Source of the DNA: DASUSH01 sp963785155
GTDB taxonomy: Bacteria; Actinomycetota; Thermoleophilia; Solirubrobacterales; 70-9
Direction: 5' to 3'
DNA: 64,000 bases
Assembly (NCBI GenBank): GCA_963785155.1
Contig: CAWAUB010000004.1
Coordinates: 558,001 to 622,000, forward strand
Shown one piece after another: positions 37,679 to 45,650 of the stretch. Each line of letters opens with the position of its first letter. The first letter of the stretch is position 1. A model generated the notes under the pieces. The model was not told where the DNA came from. It did not search any database and was given only the letters and a program-made list of their open reading frames with translations. The translations under genes and the position numbers were made by a program.

Positions 37679-38311
37679 CTACGCCTCGCCGCGGATGCTG
37701 TCCGCAGCCGCCACGCACAGCCGCGCGCATTCCTCCACGAACTCGTCGCGGGAGAGCTTCAGCTCGCCGTCGAGCCAGGCGATGGTCGCCTCGCTGATGC
37801 CGCCGATGATCACGGTGGTGGCCAGGGCGATCCGGGCTCGGTAGCGCTTTGCGCCGAGGCCGTAGAGGTCGCGGATCTGCTTCGCGAGGAGGGCGGCGTA
37901 GGCGCGGCCCGACTCGACGCGGCGCTCGCGCAGGGCCTGGGAGCCCATCGCCTCGACGTAGGCGCGCGCCTTGCGCGGGTCCTCGCTGAGGACGTCGACG
38001 ATCGCGCCGGCCGGGGCGCGGCAGCGGGCGAGGAGGTCGGGCGGGGCGGCCTCGAGCGCGGCGAGGGCGGCGGCGTCCGTCTCCTGGGTGATCGCGTCGA
38101 AGACCGCGATCAGGAGCTCGTCGCGGTCGCTGAAGCTCTCGTAGAAGTAGCGCTCGGTCAGGCCGGCCCGGGCGCAGACCTCGGTCATCGTCGTGCGGGC
38201 CAGCCCCTCGTCGCCGAGCACGTCGAGGCCTGCCTCGACCAGCTGCGCCCGGCGCTGGGCGCGGCGCTCGTCGGCGCTGACTCCTCTGTACGGACGGACT
38301 ACCTGACCCAT
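37679..38311 (-). CDS. TetR-family transcriptional regulator
   Basis: This 210-aa protein has the helix-turn-helix LVEAGLDVLGDEGLARTTMTEVCARAGLTERYFYESFSDRDELL (about residues 22-65). The start at ATG 38311 (MGQVVRPYRG) fits the family and leaves the operator outside the gene; a longer frame to 38431 would run over the promoter. It diverges from an SDR gene, with a perfect 8-bp inverted repeat in the 49-nt spacer. It probably represses both itself and the downstream operon of SDR, enoyl-CoA hydratase, SRPBCC protein and thiolase. Confidence 0.88.
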   Translation of the reverse strand: MGQVVRPYRGVSADERRAQRRAQLVEAGLDVLGDEGLARTTMTEVCARAGLTERYFYESFSDRDELLIAVFDAITQETDAAALAALEAAPPDLLARCRAPAGAIVDVLSEDPRKARAYVEAMGSQALRERRVESGRAYAALLAKQIRDLYGLGAKRYRARIALATTVIIGGISEATIAWLDGELKLSRDEFVEECARLCVAAADSIRGEA

Positions 38312-38320
38312 CGGACCATT

Positions 38321-38340
38321 CTGACAGGCCGCCCTGTCAG
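38321..38340. promoter_or_regulatory. TetR-type operator: CTGACAGG-CCGC-CCTGTCAG
   Basis: This perfect palindrome with 8-bp arms and a 4-bp spacer lies between the divergent TetR and SDR genes. It covers the expected -35 region of the SDR promoter (box at 38347). TGACA-type half sites are usual for TetR-family operators, and the position supports autoregulation and repression of the SDR operon. Confidence 0.7.
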
Positions 38341-38346
38341 TTCTTG

Positions 38347-38352
38347 TATTAT
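38347..38352 (+). promoter_or_regulatory. -10 box (TATTAT) of the SDR operon, leaderless
   Basis: TATTAT is the best -10 match seen in the window and ends 8 nt before ATG 38361, so the mRNA should begin at or next to the start codon. The operator lies immediately upstream. Confidence 0.55.
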
Positions 38353-38360
38353 CTCGGCCG

Positions 38361-39194
38361 ATGGGCGTCGACTCTCTGCGCGACCGCGTCATGGTCATCT
38401 CCGGCGGCAGCCGGGGAATCGGCCTGGCCATCGCCGTCCGCGCCGCTCAGGACGGCGCCAAGATCGCCCTGATCGCGAAGACCGCCGAGCCCCACCCGAA
38501 GCTGCCGGGAACGATCCACACCGCCGCCGCCGAGATCGAGGAGGCCGGCGGAGAGGCACTGGCGATCGTCGGCGACGTCCGCGACGACGCGCTCGTCGAG
38601 AGCGCCGCGGCCCAGGTGGCAGAGCGATTCGGCGGCATCGACCTGGTCGTCAACAACGCGAGCGCGATCAACCTCGCGCCGATGCGCGACCTGGAGCCGA
38701 AGCGCTACGACCTGATGCTGGACATCAACGCCCGTGGCACCTTCGTCCTCACCCGCGCCTGCCTTCCCCACCTGCGCGAGTCCGACCACGCCCACGTGCT
38801 CACCCTCTCGCCGCCGCTGAATGCGGACCCGAAGTGGCTCAAGGGCCACTCCGCCTACACGCTCTCGAAGATGGGGATGACGATGCTGACCCTGGGCCTC
38901 GCGGCCGACGAGGCCGAGGCCGGGATCGCCGCCAACTGCCTGTGGCCGCGCACGATCATCGCCACCGCGGCGGTCCAGAACCTGCTCGGCGGCGATGAGG
39001 CGATGAAGCGCGCGAGGACGCCGGAGATCTACGCCGACGCCGCCTACGAGATCCTCAAGCGCGACCCCCGCGAGTGCACGGGCAACGCCTACATCGACGA
39101 CGAGGTCCTCGCCGAGGCGGGCATCACGGACCTCTCGAAGTACTCCGACTCCGACGAGCTCGCGCTCGATCTGTTCGTGGACGAGTGGAAATGA
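38361..39194 (+). CDS. Short-chain dehydrogenase, HSDL2-like
   Basis: This 277-aa protein has the cofactor motif VISGGSRGIGLAIAVRAAQDGAKIALIAKTAEPHPKLPGTI, the longer nucleotide loop typical of hydroxysteroid-dehydrogenase-like-2 proteins, then NNASAINL and YTLSKMGMTML (catalytic Tyr-Lys). The family acts on lipid-derived keto or hydroxy groups. First gene of a TetR-controlled operon; a 20-codon ORF begins on its stop codon and leads into enoyl-CoA hydratase. Confidence 0.87.
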   Translation: MGVDSLRDRVMVISGGSRGIGLAIAVRAAQDGAKIALIAKTAEPHPKLPGTIHTAAAEIEEAGGEALAIVGDVRDDALVESAAAQVAERFGGIDLVVNNASAINLAPMRDLEPKRYDLMLDINARGTFVLTRACLPHLRESDHAHVLTLSPPLNADPKWLKGHSAYTLSKMGMTMLTLGLAADEAEAGIAANCLWPRTIIATAAVQNLLGGDEAMKRARTPEIYADAAYEILKRDPRECTGNAYIDDEVLAEAGITDLSKYSDSDELALDLFVDEWK

Positions 39195-39253
39195 CAACCG
39201 CCGAATGCTCCGCATCGCGTCCGCTTCGGCTCGATCTCCTCTGCAGGAGATGA
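39191..39253 (+). CDS. 20-residue microprotein ORF between SDR and enoyl-CoA hydratase (family with 19041-19103)
   Basis: ATG 39191 overlaps the SDR stop (ATGA), and the TGA overlaps ATG 39250 of the hydratase. The peptide MTTAECSASRPLRLDLLCRR is the same length as, and 13/20 identical to, the nuoF/nuoG peptide. Two copies in unrelated operons with the same coupling on both sides argue for a discrete cassette. It contains repeat E. As at nuoG, the next start codon is inside a hairpin, so reading this ORF may be needed to open it. Confidence 0.5.
   Translation: MTTAECSASRPLRLDLLCRR
39200..39251 (+). repeat. Structured boundary repeat, copy E (reverse orientation)
   Basis: Hairpin 1: GCCGAA (39200-39205) with TTCGGC (39225-39230), a G-C closing pair, a bulged T and the core with one change (GCATCGC for GCTTCGC). 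Hairpin 2: ATCTCCT (39234-39240), loop CTGC, AGGAGAT (39245-39251), ending in the next ATG. Compared with copy D the second stem differs at five of seven positions on each side and stays fully paired, while the CTGC loop is kept. Confidence 0.7.
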
Positions 39254-40059
39254 GTGAAAACGGCGGCGAGCCCGCGGTCCTCTGGAGCCAGGAAGGTGGC
39301 CTCGGCCGGATCACGCTGAACCGGCCCGAGTCGCTCAACGCCTGGAACATCGCGCTCGGCAAGGACCTGGGCGCGATCCTCTCCGGCGAGGCCGCCGACC
39401 CCTCCGTCCGCGCGGTGCTCGTAACGGGCGCCGGGCGATCCTTTTCCTCCGGCGCCGACCTGAAGTCGACCGCCGAGGTCGAGGTCTCAGACGACGGGAT
39501 GCCCGACATCGGCTCCCGGCTGCGCAACCTCTACAACCCGGTCATCACCGGGGTCCGCGAGCTCCCTAAGCCCGTCGTCGCGTCGGTCCAGGGCGGCGCC
39601 GCCGGGATCGGCTGCTCGCTCGCGCTCGCCTGCGACCTGATCGTCGCGGCCGAGGACGCCTACTTCCTGCTCGCGTTCGCGAAGATCGGGCTGATGCCCG
39701 ACGGCGGCGCGACGCTGACGCTGCCGGCGCGGATCGGCAAGGCGCGTGCGACCGAGCTCGCGATGCTCGCCGAACGGCTGCCCGCGCCGACCGCGCTCGA
39801 GTGGGGCCTGATCAACGCCGTCCACCCGCCCGACCAGCTCGCCGCCGAGGCCGACGCCCTCGCCGAGCGGCTTGCGGCCGGCCCGACCCGCGCGTTCGCC
39901 AAGGCGAAGGAGGCGATCAACCTCGCCGTCTACGGCGGGCTCGACGACCAGCTCGAGTTCGAGGCCGAGAACCAGCACCAGCTCTTCCGCACCCAGGACG
40001 TGATCGAGGGGGGGATGGCCTTCATGCAGAAGCGCGATCCCGAGTTCACCGGCGCATAG
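39250..40059 (+). CDS. Enoyl-CoA hydratase/isomerase (crotonase family)
   Basis: This 269-aa protein has the crotonase core: ITLNRPESLNAWN, VTGAGRSFSSGADLK (oxyanion hole) and VQGGAAGIGCSLALACDLIVAAEDAYF (second oxyanion loop). The catalytic Glu region is not clear enough to separate hydratase from isomerase. ATG 39250 is within hairpin 2 of repeat E; AGGAG is too close to serve. It is placed between an SDR and a thiolase, as expected for a beta-oxidation step. Confidence 0.87.
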   Translation: MSENGGEPAVLWSQEGGLGRITLNRPESLNAWNIALGKDLGAILSGEAADPSVRAVLVTGAGRSFSSGADLKSTAEVEVSDDGMPDIGSRLRNLYNPVITGVRELPKPVVASVQGGAAGIGCSLALACDLIVAAEDAYFLLAFAKIGLMPDGGATLTLPARIGKARATELAMLAERLPAPTALEWGLINAVHPPDQLAAEADALAERLAAGPTRAFAKAKEAINLAVYGGLDDQLEFEAENQHQLFRTQDVIEGGMAFMQKRDPEFTGA

Positions 40060-40097
40060 TCCGCGCCGCACCGCCAACCTAACGAGGGGGACCAGCC

Positions 40098-40529
40098 ATG
40101 CCGACGTTCACCGACACCACCGAGATCGCCGCACCGCCCGAGGAGGTCTTCGCCGTCCTCACCGACCCGTCGCGCTCGCCCGAGTGGCAGGCGACGCACT
40201 CCGGCTGGCCCGATGGCGAGCCCGGCGAGATGGACGCCGGCGAGAGCTTCAAGCAGCAGGTGACGATGATGGGCATGCCCGCCGAGGTCAGCTGGACCGT
40301 GAAGCGGGTCGAGTCCCCGTCGGTCCTGGAGCTCCAGGGCGAGGGGCCGATGGCAACGACGCTGCGCACCGTCTTCGAGGTCGCCGGGGAGGGCGAGGGC
40401 TCGAAGCTAACGGTGGAGAACGAGCTCTCCGGCGGCGCCCTCGACGGGCCGATGGGCGCGACCGTTGCCCAGGCCTCGCAGACCGCCCAGCAGCAGTCGC
40501 TGGAAAAGCTGAAGAATCTGTTCGTCTAG
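40098..40529 (+). CDS. SRPBCC-family protein (START-like)
   Basis: This 143-aa protein starts with TFTDTTEIAAPPEEVFAVLTDPSRSPEWQATH, the classic polyketide-cyclase/CoxG-type beginning, and ends with a long helix (ATVAQASQTAQQQSLEKLKNLF). The fold makes a hydrophobic pocket for lipids or aromatic compounds. GAGGGGG at 40084-40090 precedes the ATG. It lies between enoyl-CoA hydratase and thiolase, so a role in carrying or sensing the lipid substrate is possible. Confidence 0.82.
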   Translation: MPTFTDTTEIAAPPEEVFAVLTDPSRSPEWQATHSGWPDGEPGEMDAGESFKQQVTMMGMPAEVSWTVKRVESPSVLELQGEGPMATTLRTVFEVAGEGEGSKLTVENELSGGALDGPMGATVAQASQTAQQQSLEKLKNLFV

Positions 40530-40539
40530 ACAGGAGAAG

Positions 40540-41757
40540 ATGAGAACCATGGCTACCTCAAACGGAAACCGCACCTTCGTGATCGGTGTCGGCATGACCA
40601 AGTTCGACAAGCCCGGCACCAAGGAGGGCGACTACCCGGACTGGGCGAAGGAGGCGGGCGAGAACGCCCTCGCCGACGCCGGCATCCCCTACGACGACAT
40701 CGAGCAGGCCTACGCGGGCTACTGCTACGGCGACTCCACCTACGGCCAGCGGGCGCTCTACCAGCTCGGACTGACCGGGATCCCCGTCGTCAACGTCAAC
40801 AACAACTGCTCGACCGGTTCCTCCGCGCTCTTCCTGGCGCGCCAGGCGGTCAAGGGTGGGATTGCCGACTGCGCGCTCGCGCTCGGCTTCGAGAAGATGG
40901 AGAAGGGTTCGCTCGGCGTGAAGTACACCGACCGCACGAACGCGCTCGACAAGCACGCGATGGCGATGTTCGCGATCCGCGATCCCGAGGAGTCGCCGGC
41001 CGCGCCGCAGATGTTCGGCAACGCGGGCCGCGACCACATGGAGAAGTACGGCTCCGAGCCCGACCACTACGCGTGGATCGGCTACAAGAACCACAAGCAC
41101 TCGGTCAACAACCCGTACGCGCAGTTCCAGGACGAGTACACGATCGAGGAGATCAAGGACGCGCGGATGATCCACTCGCCGCTGACGAAGCTCCAGTGCT
41201 CGCCGACCTCGGACGGCTCGGCCTGCGCGATCGTCGCGTCGGAGAGCTACGTGGACGAGCACGACCTGTGGGATCAGGCGATCGAGATCGCGGGCCAGTC
41301 GATGGTCACCGACCTCAGCTCGACCTTCGCGGACGACACCGACTGCATCAAGATCGTCGGCTATGACATGTCGAAGGAGGCCGCGGACAAGGCGTATGCC
41401 GAGGCCGGAGTCTCGGCCGAGGAGGTCGACGTCTGCGAGCTGCACGATTGCTTCTCCGCGAACGAGCTGATCACCTACGAGGCGCTCGGCTTCGCCGCCG
41501 AGGGCGAGGGCCACAAGCTCGTCGAGGCCGAGGCGACGACCTACGGCGGCGACGGCCCGGTCGTCAACCCGTCGGGCGGCCTGATCTCGAAGGGTCATCC
41601 GCTCGGGGCCACGGGCCTCGCGCAGTGCTCCGAGCTCACCTGGCAGCTCCGCGGCGATGCTGACAAGCGTCAGGTCGACGGCGCCAAGATCGCGCTTCAG
41701 CACAACATCGGGCTCGGCGGCGCAGCCGTCGTGTCGGTCTACAAGCCGCCGGCTTGA
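40540..41757 (+). CDS. SCPx-type thiolase / lipid-transfer protein
   Basis: This 405-aa thiolase has the acyl-accepting Cys in NNNCSTGSSALFLARQA, the HDCFSANE segment and GGLISKGHPLGATGLAQ. The overall form is the SCP-x/lipid-transfer class that cleaves 3-keto acyl-CoAs with branched or sterol side chains. Either ATG 40540 (AGGAG very near) or ATG 40549 may start it. It belongs to the TetR-controlled operon; its stop overlaps the TTG of the glycosidase gene. Confidence 0.9.
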   Translation: MRTMATSNGNRTFVIGVGMTKFDKPGTKEGDYPDWAKEAGENALADAGIPYDDIEQAYAGYCYGDSTYGQRALYQLGLTGIPVVNVNNNCSTGSSALFLARQAVKGGIADCALALGFEKMEKGSLGVKYTDRTNALDKHAMAMFAIRDPEESPAAPQMFGNAGRDHMEKYGSEPDHYAWIGYKNHKHSVNNPYAQFQDEYTIEEIKDARMIHSPLTKLQCSPTSDGSACAIVASESYVDEHDLWDQAIEIAGQSMVTDLSSTFADDTDCIKIVGYDMSKEAADKAYAEAGVSAEEVDVCELHDCFSANELITYEALGFAAEGEGHKLVEAEATTYGGDGPVVNPSGGLISKGHPLGATGLAQCSELTWQLRGDADKRQVDGAKIALQHNIGLGGAAVVSVYKPPA

Positions 41758-44087
41758 GTAAACCGGCGTTCGCGATAGCGCTCGCGGCGGTTGCCGCGGG
41801 TGCCTTCGCGGCGCCGGCTCTCGCCTCCCAATCGGCCACCGTCGTCGACGGGGCGGCGCGCTTCCAGGTCCTCACCTCGTCGCTGATCCGGGTGGAGTAC
41901 GCGGCGGACGGGGCCTTTGAGGCCCGGCCCTCGCTGAACGCCGTCAACCGCGACCTCGCCGCGAAGCGGGTCGAGGTCACGAAGGACGCGGAGACGCTCG
42001 GGATTCGCACGAAGCGGCTGACGCTTCGGTATGACCGTGGCTCGGGCGAGTTCGGGCCCGAGAACCTTTCGGTGAAGGTCAAGGACGGCGGAAAGGCGCG
42101 ACCGGCGTTCTCGCCGGAGCCGCCGCCCAGCGCGGGACCTCCGGCGCTGGAGGTCAGCCCTTACACCGTCGCCCAGGACCCGGGCTACCGCTCGCCGACC
42201 GAGGGCAACCTCGGCGGCTGGTACCGCGCGCTCGACCTCGCCGGTGCCGCGGTGCCGCTTCACGACGGCCTGCTCTCCCGCGACGGCTGGTACCTGCTGG
42301 ATGACAGCCACACGGCGCTGCTCACGGATCAGTCGCCCGGGTACGCACCCCGGCCGGCAAGCGACGGCGCCTACCAGGACGGCTACCTGTTCGGTTACGG
42401 CAGTGACTACAAGCGGGGGCTTCGCGACCTGCGGAAGCTGACCGGCCCTGCGCCGCTTCTGCCCCGGCAGGCCTTCGGCGTCTGGTTCTCGCGCTACTTC
42501 AACTACAAGCAGTCGGACTACCCGCCGATCCTCGAGCGCTTCCGCGCCGAGAAGGTCCCGCTCGACGTCCTGATGGTCGACACCGACTTCAAGTCGCCGC
42601 ACGCGTGGAACGGCTGGAACTGGGACCCGGCGCTCTTCCCCGACCCGCCCGGCTTCTTCGACTGGGCGCACCGCGAGGGCATCGCGGTCTCCCTCAACAC
42701 CCACCCGTCGATCACCGCCGAGGACCCCAGGTTTGCCGACGCGCAGGCGGCCGCCGGCCGCGATCTACCACCGGACCCGACCACCCGGTGCCGCACCTTC
42801 GTCGAGATCGGCGACATCTACGGCAAGCAGATGCCGGGGGCGACCAACGACTGCCGGGTCTTCGACTGGGCGCGGGCCGGCGACCTCGAGTCCTACATGT
42901 CGCTGCACGAGCCGTTCGAGCGCGAGGGGCTCGACTTCTGGTGGCTCGACTGGTGCTGCGACGAGTCGAGCGCGGTCGCGCCCGGGCTGACGCAGGACAC
43001 GTGGATCAACACGGCCTACGCCGAGCGGAACTTCGCCCGCGGCAGCCGCTGGCCGGTCCTCTCGCGGATCGGGGGCGGCGTCTTCGACCCCGATGAGGCC
43101 GGACTCGCGGTGTGGGGCGAGCACCGCAACGCAATCCACTTCACCGGCGACGCCCGGCCGACCTGGGAGATGCTCGACTTCCAGGCGACCTTCACGGCGT
43201 CCGAGGGCGCGATCGGTATGCCCTACGTCTCCCATGACATCGGCGGCTTCGGCTCGATCACGAGCGACGGGCTCGCGGGCCGCCACCTGGACGAGGAGCT
43301 CTACGTGCGCTGGGTCCAGTCCGGCGCCTTCCAGCCGATCCTCCGCCTGCACTCCGACCACGGCGACCGGCTGCCGTGGGACTACCCGGGCCGCGCCGAG
43401 GAGATCGCCACCGAGTTCCTGCAGCTGCGCGGCGAGCTCGTCCCCTACACCTACACGCTCGCTCGCCGAGCCCACGACAAGGGCCTGCCGATCGCCGAGC
43501 GCGCCTACCTGCGCTGGCCGCAGAAGGACGCCGCCTACCGCTTCGACCGCCAGTACATGCTCGGGCCGCAGCTATTGGTCGCACCGGTGGGCACCGCCGG
43601 CGACCCGGCGACGAAGGAGGTCTGGTTCCCGCCCGGGACCTGGACCGACATCTTCACCGGCGAGCGCCACCGGGGCCCGGCGGTCGAGGAGCTTTCGGTC
43701 CCGCTCGACCGGATGCCGGTATTCGCCAAGGAGGGCGCGATCGTCCCGCGACAGGCATACCGGCCAGAGGGCAACGTTGAGCCGCCGGAGACGCTCGTCG
43801 TCGACGCCTATCCGGGGAAGCGCGGCAAGTTCACGCTCTACGAGGACGAGGGCGACGGCCTCGGCCACGAGCGAGGCCGCTTCGCCAAGACGAAGATTTC
43901 GCAGCGGCGCAAGGGCGACAAGGTGACAATCGAGATCGGCGCGGCCAAGGGCGATTACCCGGGCATGCCGACGCGACGCAGGTACGAACTCCGCTTGTAC
44001 GAGGGCGGGACTGAACCGGAGGAGGTCGTCCGCACGGGCCGGGTTCCTACGGACCGCCGCACACGAATCAGGGTCGACGTGCGCTGA
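41754..44087 (+). CDS. Secreted glycoside hydrolase family 31 enzyme (alpha-glucosidase/xylosidase type)
   Basis: This 777-aa protein has a signal peptide (about 1-24). The GH31 barrel is recognised by VPLDVLMVDTDFKSP, the nucleophile region LDFWWLDWCCDES (Asp), NAIHFTGDARPTWEML (acid/base Asp in GDA), and VSHDIGGF, with a C-terminal beta domain (RMPVFAKEGAIVPRQ). Exported; cleaves alpha-linked sugars. It starts with TTG overlapping the thiolase stop (TTGA), an odd partner for a lipid operon. Its TGA lies at the start of the hairpin at 44086. Confidence 0.88.
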   Translation: MSKPAFAIALAAVAAGAFAAPALASQSATVVDGAARFQVLTSSLIRVEYAADGAFEARPSLNAVNRDLAAKRVEVTKDAETLGIRTKRLTLRYDRGSGEFGPENLSVKVKDGGKARPAFSPEPPPSAGPPALEVSPYTVAQDPGYRSPTEGNLGGWYRALDLAGAAVPLHDGLLSRDGWYLLDDSHTALLTDQSPGYAPRPASDGAYQDGYLFGYGSDYKRGLRDLRKLTGPAPLLPRQAFGVWFSRYFNYKQSDYPPILERFRAEKVPLDVLMVDTDFKSPHAWNGWNWDPALFPDPPGFFDWAHREGIAVSLNTHPSITAEDPRFADAQAAAGRDLPPDPTTRCRTFVEIGDIYGKQMPGATNDCRVFDWARAGDLESYMSLHEPFEREGLDFWWLDWCCDESSAVAPGLTQDTWINTAYAERNFARGSRWPVLSRIGGGVFDPDEAGLAVWGEHRNAIHFTGDARPTWEMLDFQATFTASEGAIGMPYVSHDIGGFGSITSDGLAGRHLDEELYVRWVQSGAFQPILRLHSDHGDRLPWDYPGRAEEIATEFLQLRGELVPYTYTLARRAHDKGLPIAERAYLRWPQKDAAYRFDRQYMLGPQLLVAPVGTAGDPATKEVWFPPGTWTDIFTGERHRGPAVEELSVPLDRMPVFAKEGAIVPRQAYRPEGNVEPPETLVVDAYPGKRGKFTLYEDEGDGLGHERGRFAKTKISQRRKGDKVTIEIGAAKGDYPGMPTRRRYELRLYEGGTEPEEVVRTGRVPTDRRTRIRVDVR

Positions 44088-44129
44088 ACGTCCCGGAGTG
44101 CACGCCATGGCAGGCACTCAGGGACGTTC
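44086..44129. terminator. 15-bp intergenic hairpin after the glycosidase gene
   Basis: GAACGTCCC (44086-44094) pairs with GGGACGTTC (44121-44129). After one mismatch GAGTGC (44096-44101) pairs with GCACTC (44114-44119), and the loop contains the palindrome GCCATGGC. There is no T-run, so it could be an intergenic palindrome family rather than an intrinsic terminator. Confidence 0.55.
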
Positions 44130-44151
44130 GGTGCTGTGAGAGGGTTCGCTC

Positions 44152-45030
44152 GTGACTGAGCTGACCGGCCGAGTCCGGGCCTGGCGCGACTCCGGCGCGA
44201 TCGAGGATGCCGCCGGGCGGCGGATCTTCGCGCGCCGCCGCGACAGTGATGGCCCGCTGCTGCTGTTCGTCCACGGCTTCCCGTCGAGCTCGTATGACTG
44301 GCGCTTCCTGCTGGCCGAGCTCGGCGAGCCGCGCTCGCTCGCCTTCGACTGCCTCGGCTTCGGCCTCTCGGAGAAGCCGCGCGGCAAGGACTACTCGCTC
44401 TTCGAGCAGGCGGACATCGTCGAGGCGCTGGTCGGTGACCACGACGGACCGGTCGTCGCCGTCGGCCACGACATGGGCACGTCCGTTTGCACCGAGCTGC
44501 TCGCTCGCGACGTTGACGCGAAGCTCGGCTTCGACCTCGCCGGGATGCTGTTGTTCAATGGCTCGATCGTCGCCGAGCTGGCGTCACTGACGCTCGCGCA
44601 GAAGATTCTGCTGAGCCGGGCGGGGCCGATCGCGGCGAAGCTCTCTACCAAGCGCTTCTTCGTCCAGCAATTCGGCGGCGTCTTCTCCGAAGCCCATCCG
44701 CTGAGCGACGAGGAGGCCGACGACCAGTGGGCGCTGCTCGAGGCCGGCAACGGCCGCGGCCTGGGTCACCACCAGGTCGCCTATTACAACGAGCGGATCG
44801 TGAACGCCGAGCGCTGGCACGGCGCGCTCGGCGAGTGGCCGGGCGAGCTGCACTACGTCTGGGGCCTAAAGGACCCGGTCGCAACGACGGTCATGTTCGA
44901 GGCGGTCAAGAAGATCCGGCCCCAGGCGCCGGCGACCCCGCTACCCGAGCTGGGCCACTACCCACAACTCGAAGACCCGCCGCAGATCGCGGAGGCCGTA
45001 CGGGACTTGGTGGCAAGCGCGACTAAGTAG
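44152..45030 (+). CDS. Epoxide hydrolase / haloalkane dehalogenase-like alpha/beta hydrolase
   Basis: This 292-aa protein has LFVHGFPSSSYDWRF (oxyanion) and the nucleophile elbow VGHDMGT with Asp rather than Ser, as in epoxide hydrolases and haloalkane dehalogenases. A late Asp in VWGLKDPVA and His in LGHYPQLEDP complete the triad. GTG 44152. A hairpin stands on each side (44086-44129 and 45038-45064), so it is an isolated unit. Substrate unknown. Confidence 0.8.
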   Translation: MTELTGRVRAWRDSGAIEDAAGRRIFARRRDSDGPLLLFVHGFPSSSYDWRFLLAELGEPRSLAFDCLGFGLSEKPRGKDYSLFEQADIVEALVGDHDGPVVAVGHDMGTSVCTELLARDVDAKLGFDLAGMLLFNGSIVAELASLTLAQKILLSRAGPIAAKLSTKRFFVQQFGGVFSEAHPLSDEEADDQWALLEAGNGRGLGHHQVAYYNERIVNAERWHGALGEWPGELHYVWGLKDPVATTVMFEAVKKIRPQAPATPLPELGHYPQLEDPPQIAEAVRDLVASATK

Positions 45031-45037
45031 GCCGAGG

Positions 45038-45064
45038 GTGCCTGGCACCTGAGGTGCCAGGCAC
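45038..45064. terminator. Perfect 12-bp hairpin upstream of nuoJ
   Basis: GTGCCTGGCACC (45038-45049), loop TGA, GGTGCCAGGCAC (45053-45064). It lies between the hydrolase stop and the predicted nuoJ promoter. There is no T-run. It could terminate upstream transcription or be a REP-like palindrome; the same kind of short perfect palindrome occurs at 63838. Confidence 0.55.
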
Positions 45065-45065
45065 T

Positions 45066-45071
45066 TAGGAT
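45066..45071 (+). promoter_or_regulatory. Predicted -10 box (TAGGAT) for nuoJKLMN
   Basis: TAGGAT ends 9 nt before the nuoJ ATG, and the hairpin occupies the -35 area. It would let the second half of the complex I genes be transcribed separately from nuoA-I as a leaderless mRNA. Confidence 0.4.
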
Positions 45072-45080
45072 GCGCGCCGC

Positions 45081-45650
45081 ATGGTCGAGGTCGCGTTTTT
45101 CGCCGGAGCGATCGGGGCGCTTGGCGGCGCGATCGCGGTCATCGCGCTGCGCAATCCCTTCTACAGCGTCCTCGCGCTGATCGTCCACCTCGTCTCGCTC
45201 GCGGGGCTCTTCCTGCTCCTCTACGCGCAGTTCGTCGCCGCCGCTCAGATCGTCGTCTACGCCGGCGCGGTGGTCGTCCTCTACCTCTTCGTCTCCGCCT
45301 ACGTGGGCGGCATCGAGGAACCGATCTGGGAGCCGATCGCCGGCCAGCGGATCCTCGCGATCCTGCTCGGCGGCGCCATCTTTATCGAGCTCTCGATCGC
45401 GATCATCGGCACCGGCCTCGTCGCGCTCAGCGAGGAGGGCCCGGTCGTCCAGGAGAGCTTTGGCACGCCGGAGGCGATCGGCGAGCTGATGCTCGAGAAG
45501 TTCCTGATCGCCTTCGAGGCGTCAAGCCTTCTGCTGCTAGTGGCCGCGATCGGCGCTGTCGTCCTTGCGGGGCGCGGCCGTAAGAAGCCCGAGTCGCCCG
45601 CGCCCGCCGGCCGCGGACGCGAAGCGGAGCAGCCGGCGGAGGTGTCTTAG
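45081..45650 (+). CDS. nuoJ: NADH-quinone oxidoreductase subunit J, with repeat-encoded tail
   Basis: This 189-aa membrane subunit has five helices and the conserved AAAQIVVYAGAVVVLYLFV. The last 30 residues are charged and extend beyond the usual end; the final AGRGREAEQPAEVS is encoded by repeat C, like the tail of NuoE. First gene of the second nuo block. The TAG overlaps the GTG of nuoK by one base. Confidence 0.93.
   Translation: MVEVAFFAGAIGALGGAIAVIALRNPFYSVLALIVHLVSLAGLFLLLYAQFVAAAQIVVYAGAVVVLYLFVSAYVGGIEEPIWEPIAGQRILAILLGGAIFIELSIAIIGTGLVALSEEGPVVQESFGTPEAIGELMLEKFLIAFEASSLLLLVAAIGAVVLAGRGRKKPESPAPAGRGREAEQPAEVS
45604..45639 (+). repeat. Structured boundary repeat, copy C (end of nuoJ / start of nuoK)
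   Basis: CCGCCGGC (45604-45611) pairs with GCCGGCGG (45632-45639), with the G-C pair, bulged A and invariant core inside and one extra C opposite the A. It is followed by GGAGGTGTCT; GGAGG (45638-45642) is the ribosome-binding site of nuoK at 45650. Same orientation as copies A and B. Confidence 0.7.

Noticed and set aside
38312..38431. Longer start for the second TetR gene at 38431
   Set aside because: It would place the operator and the divergent promoter inside the coding sequence and adds 40 residues unlike any TetR N-terminus.
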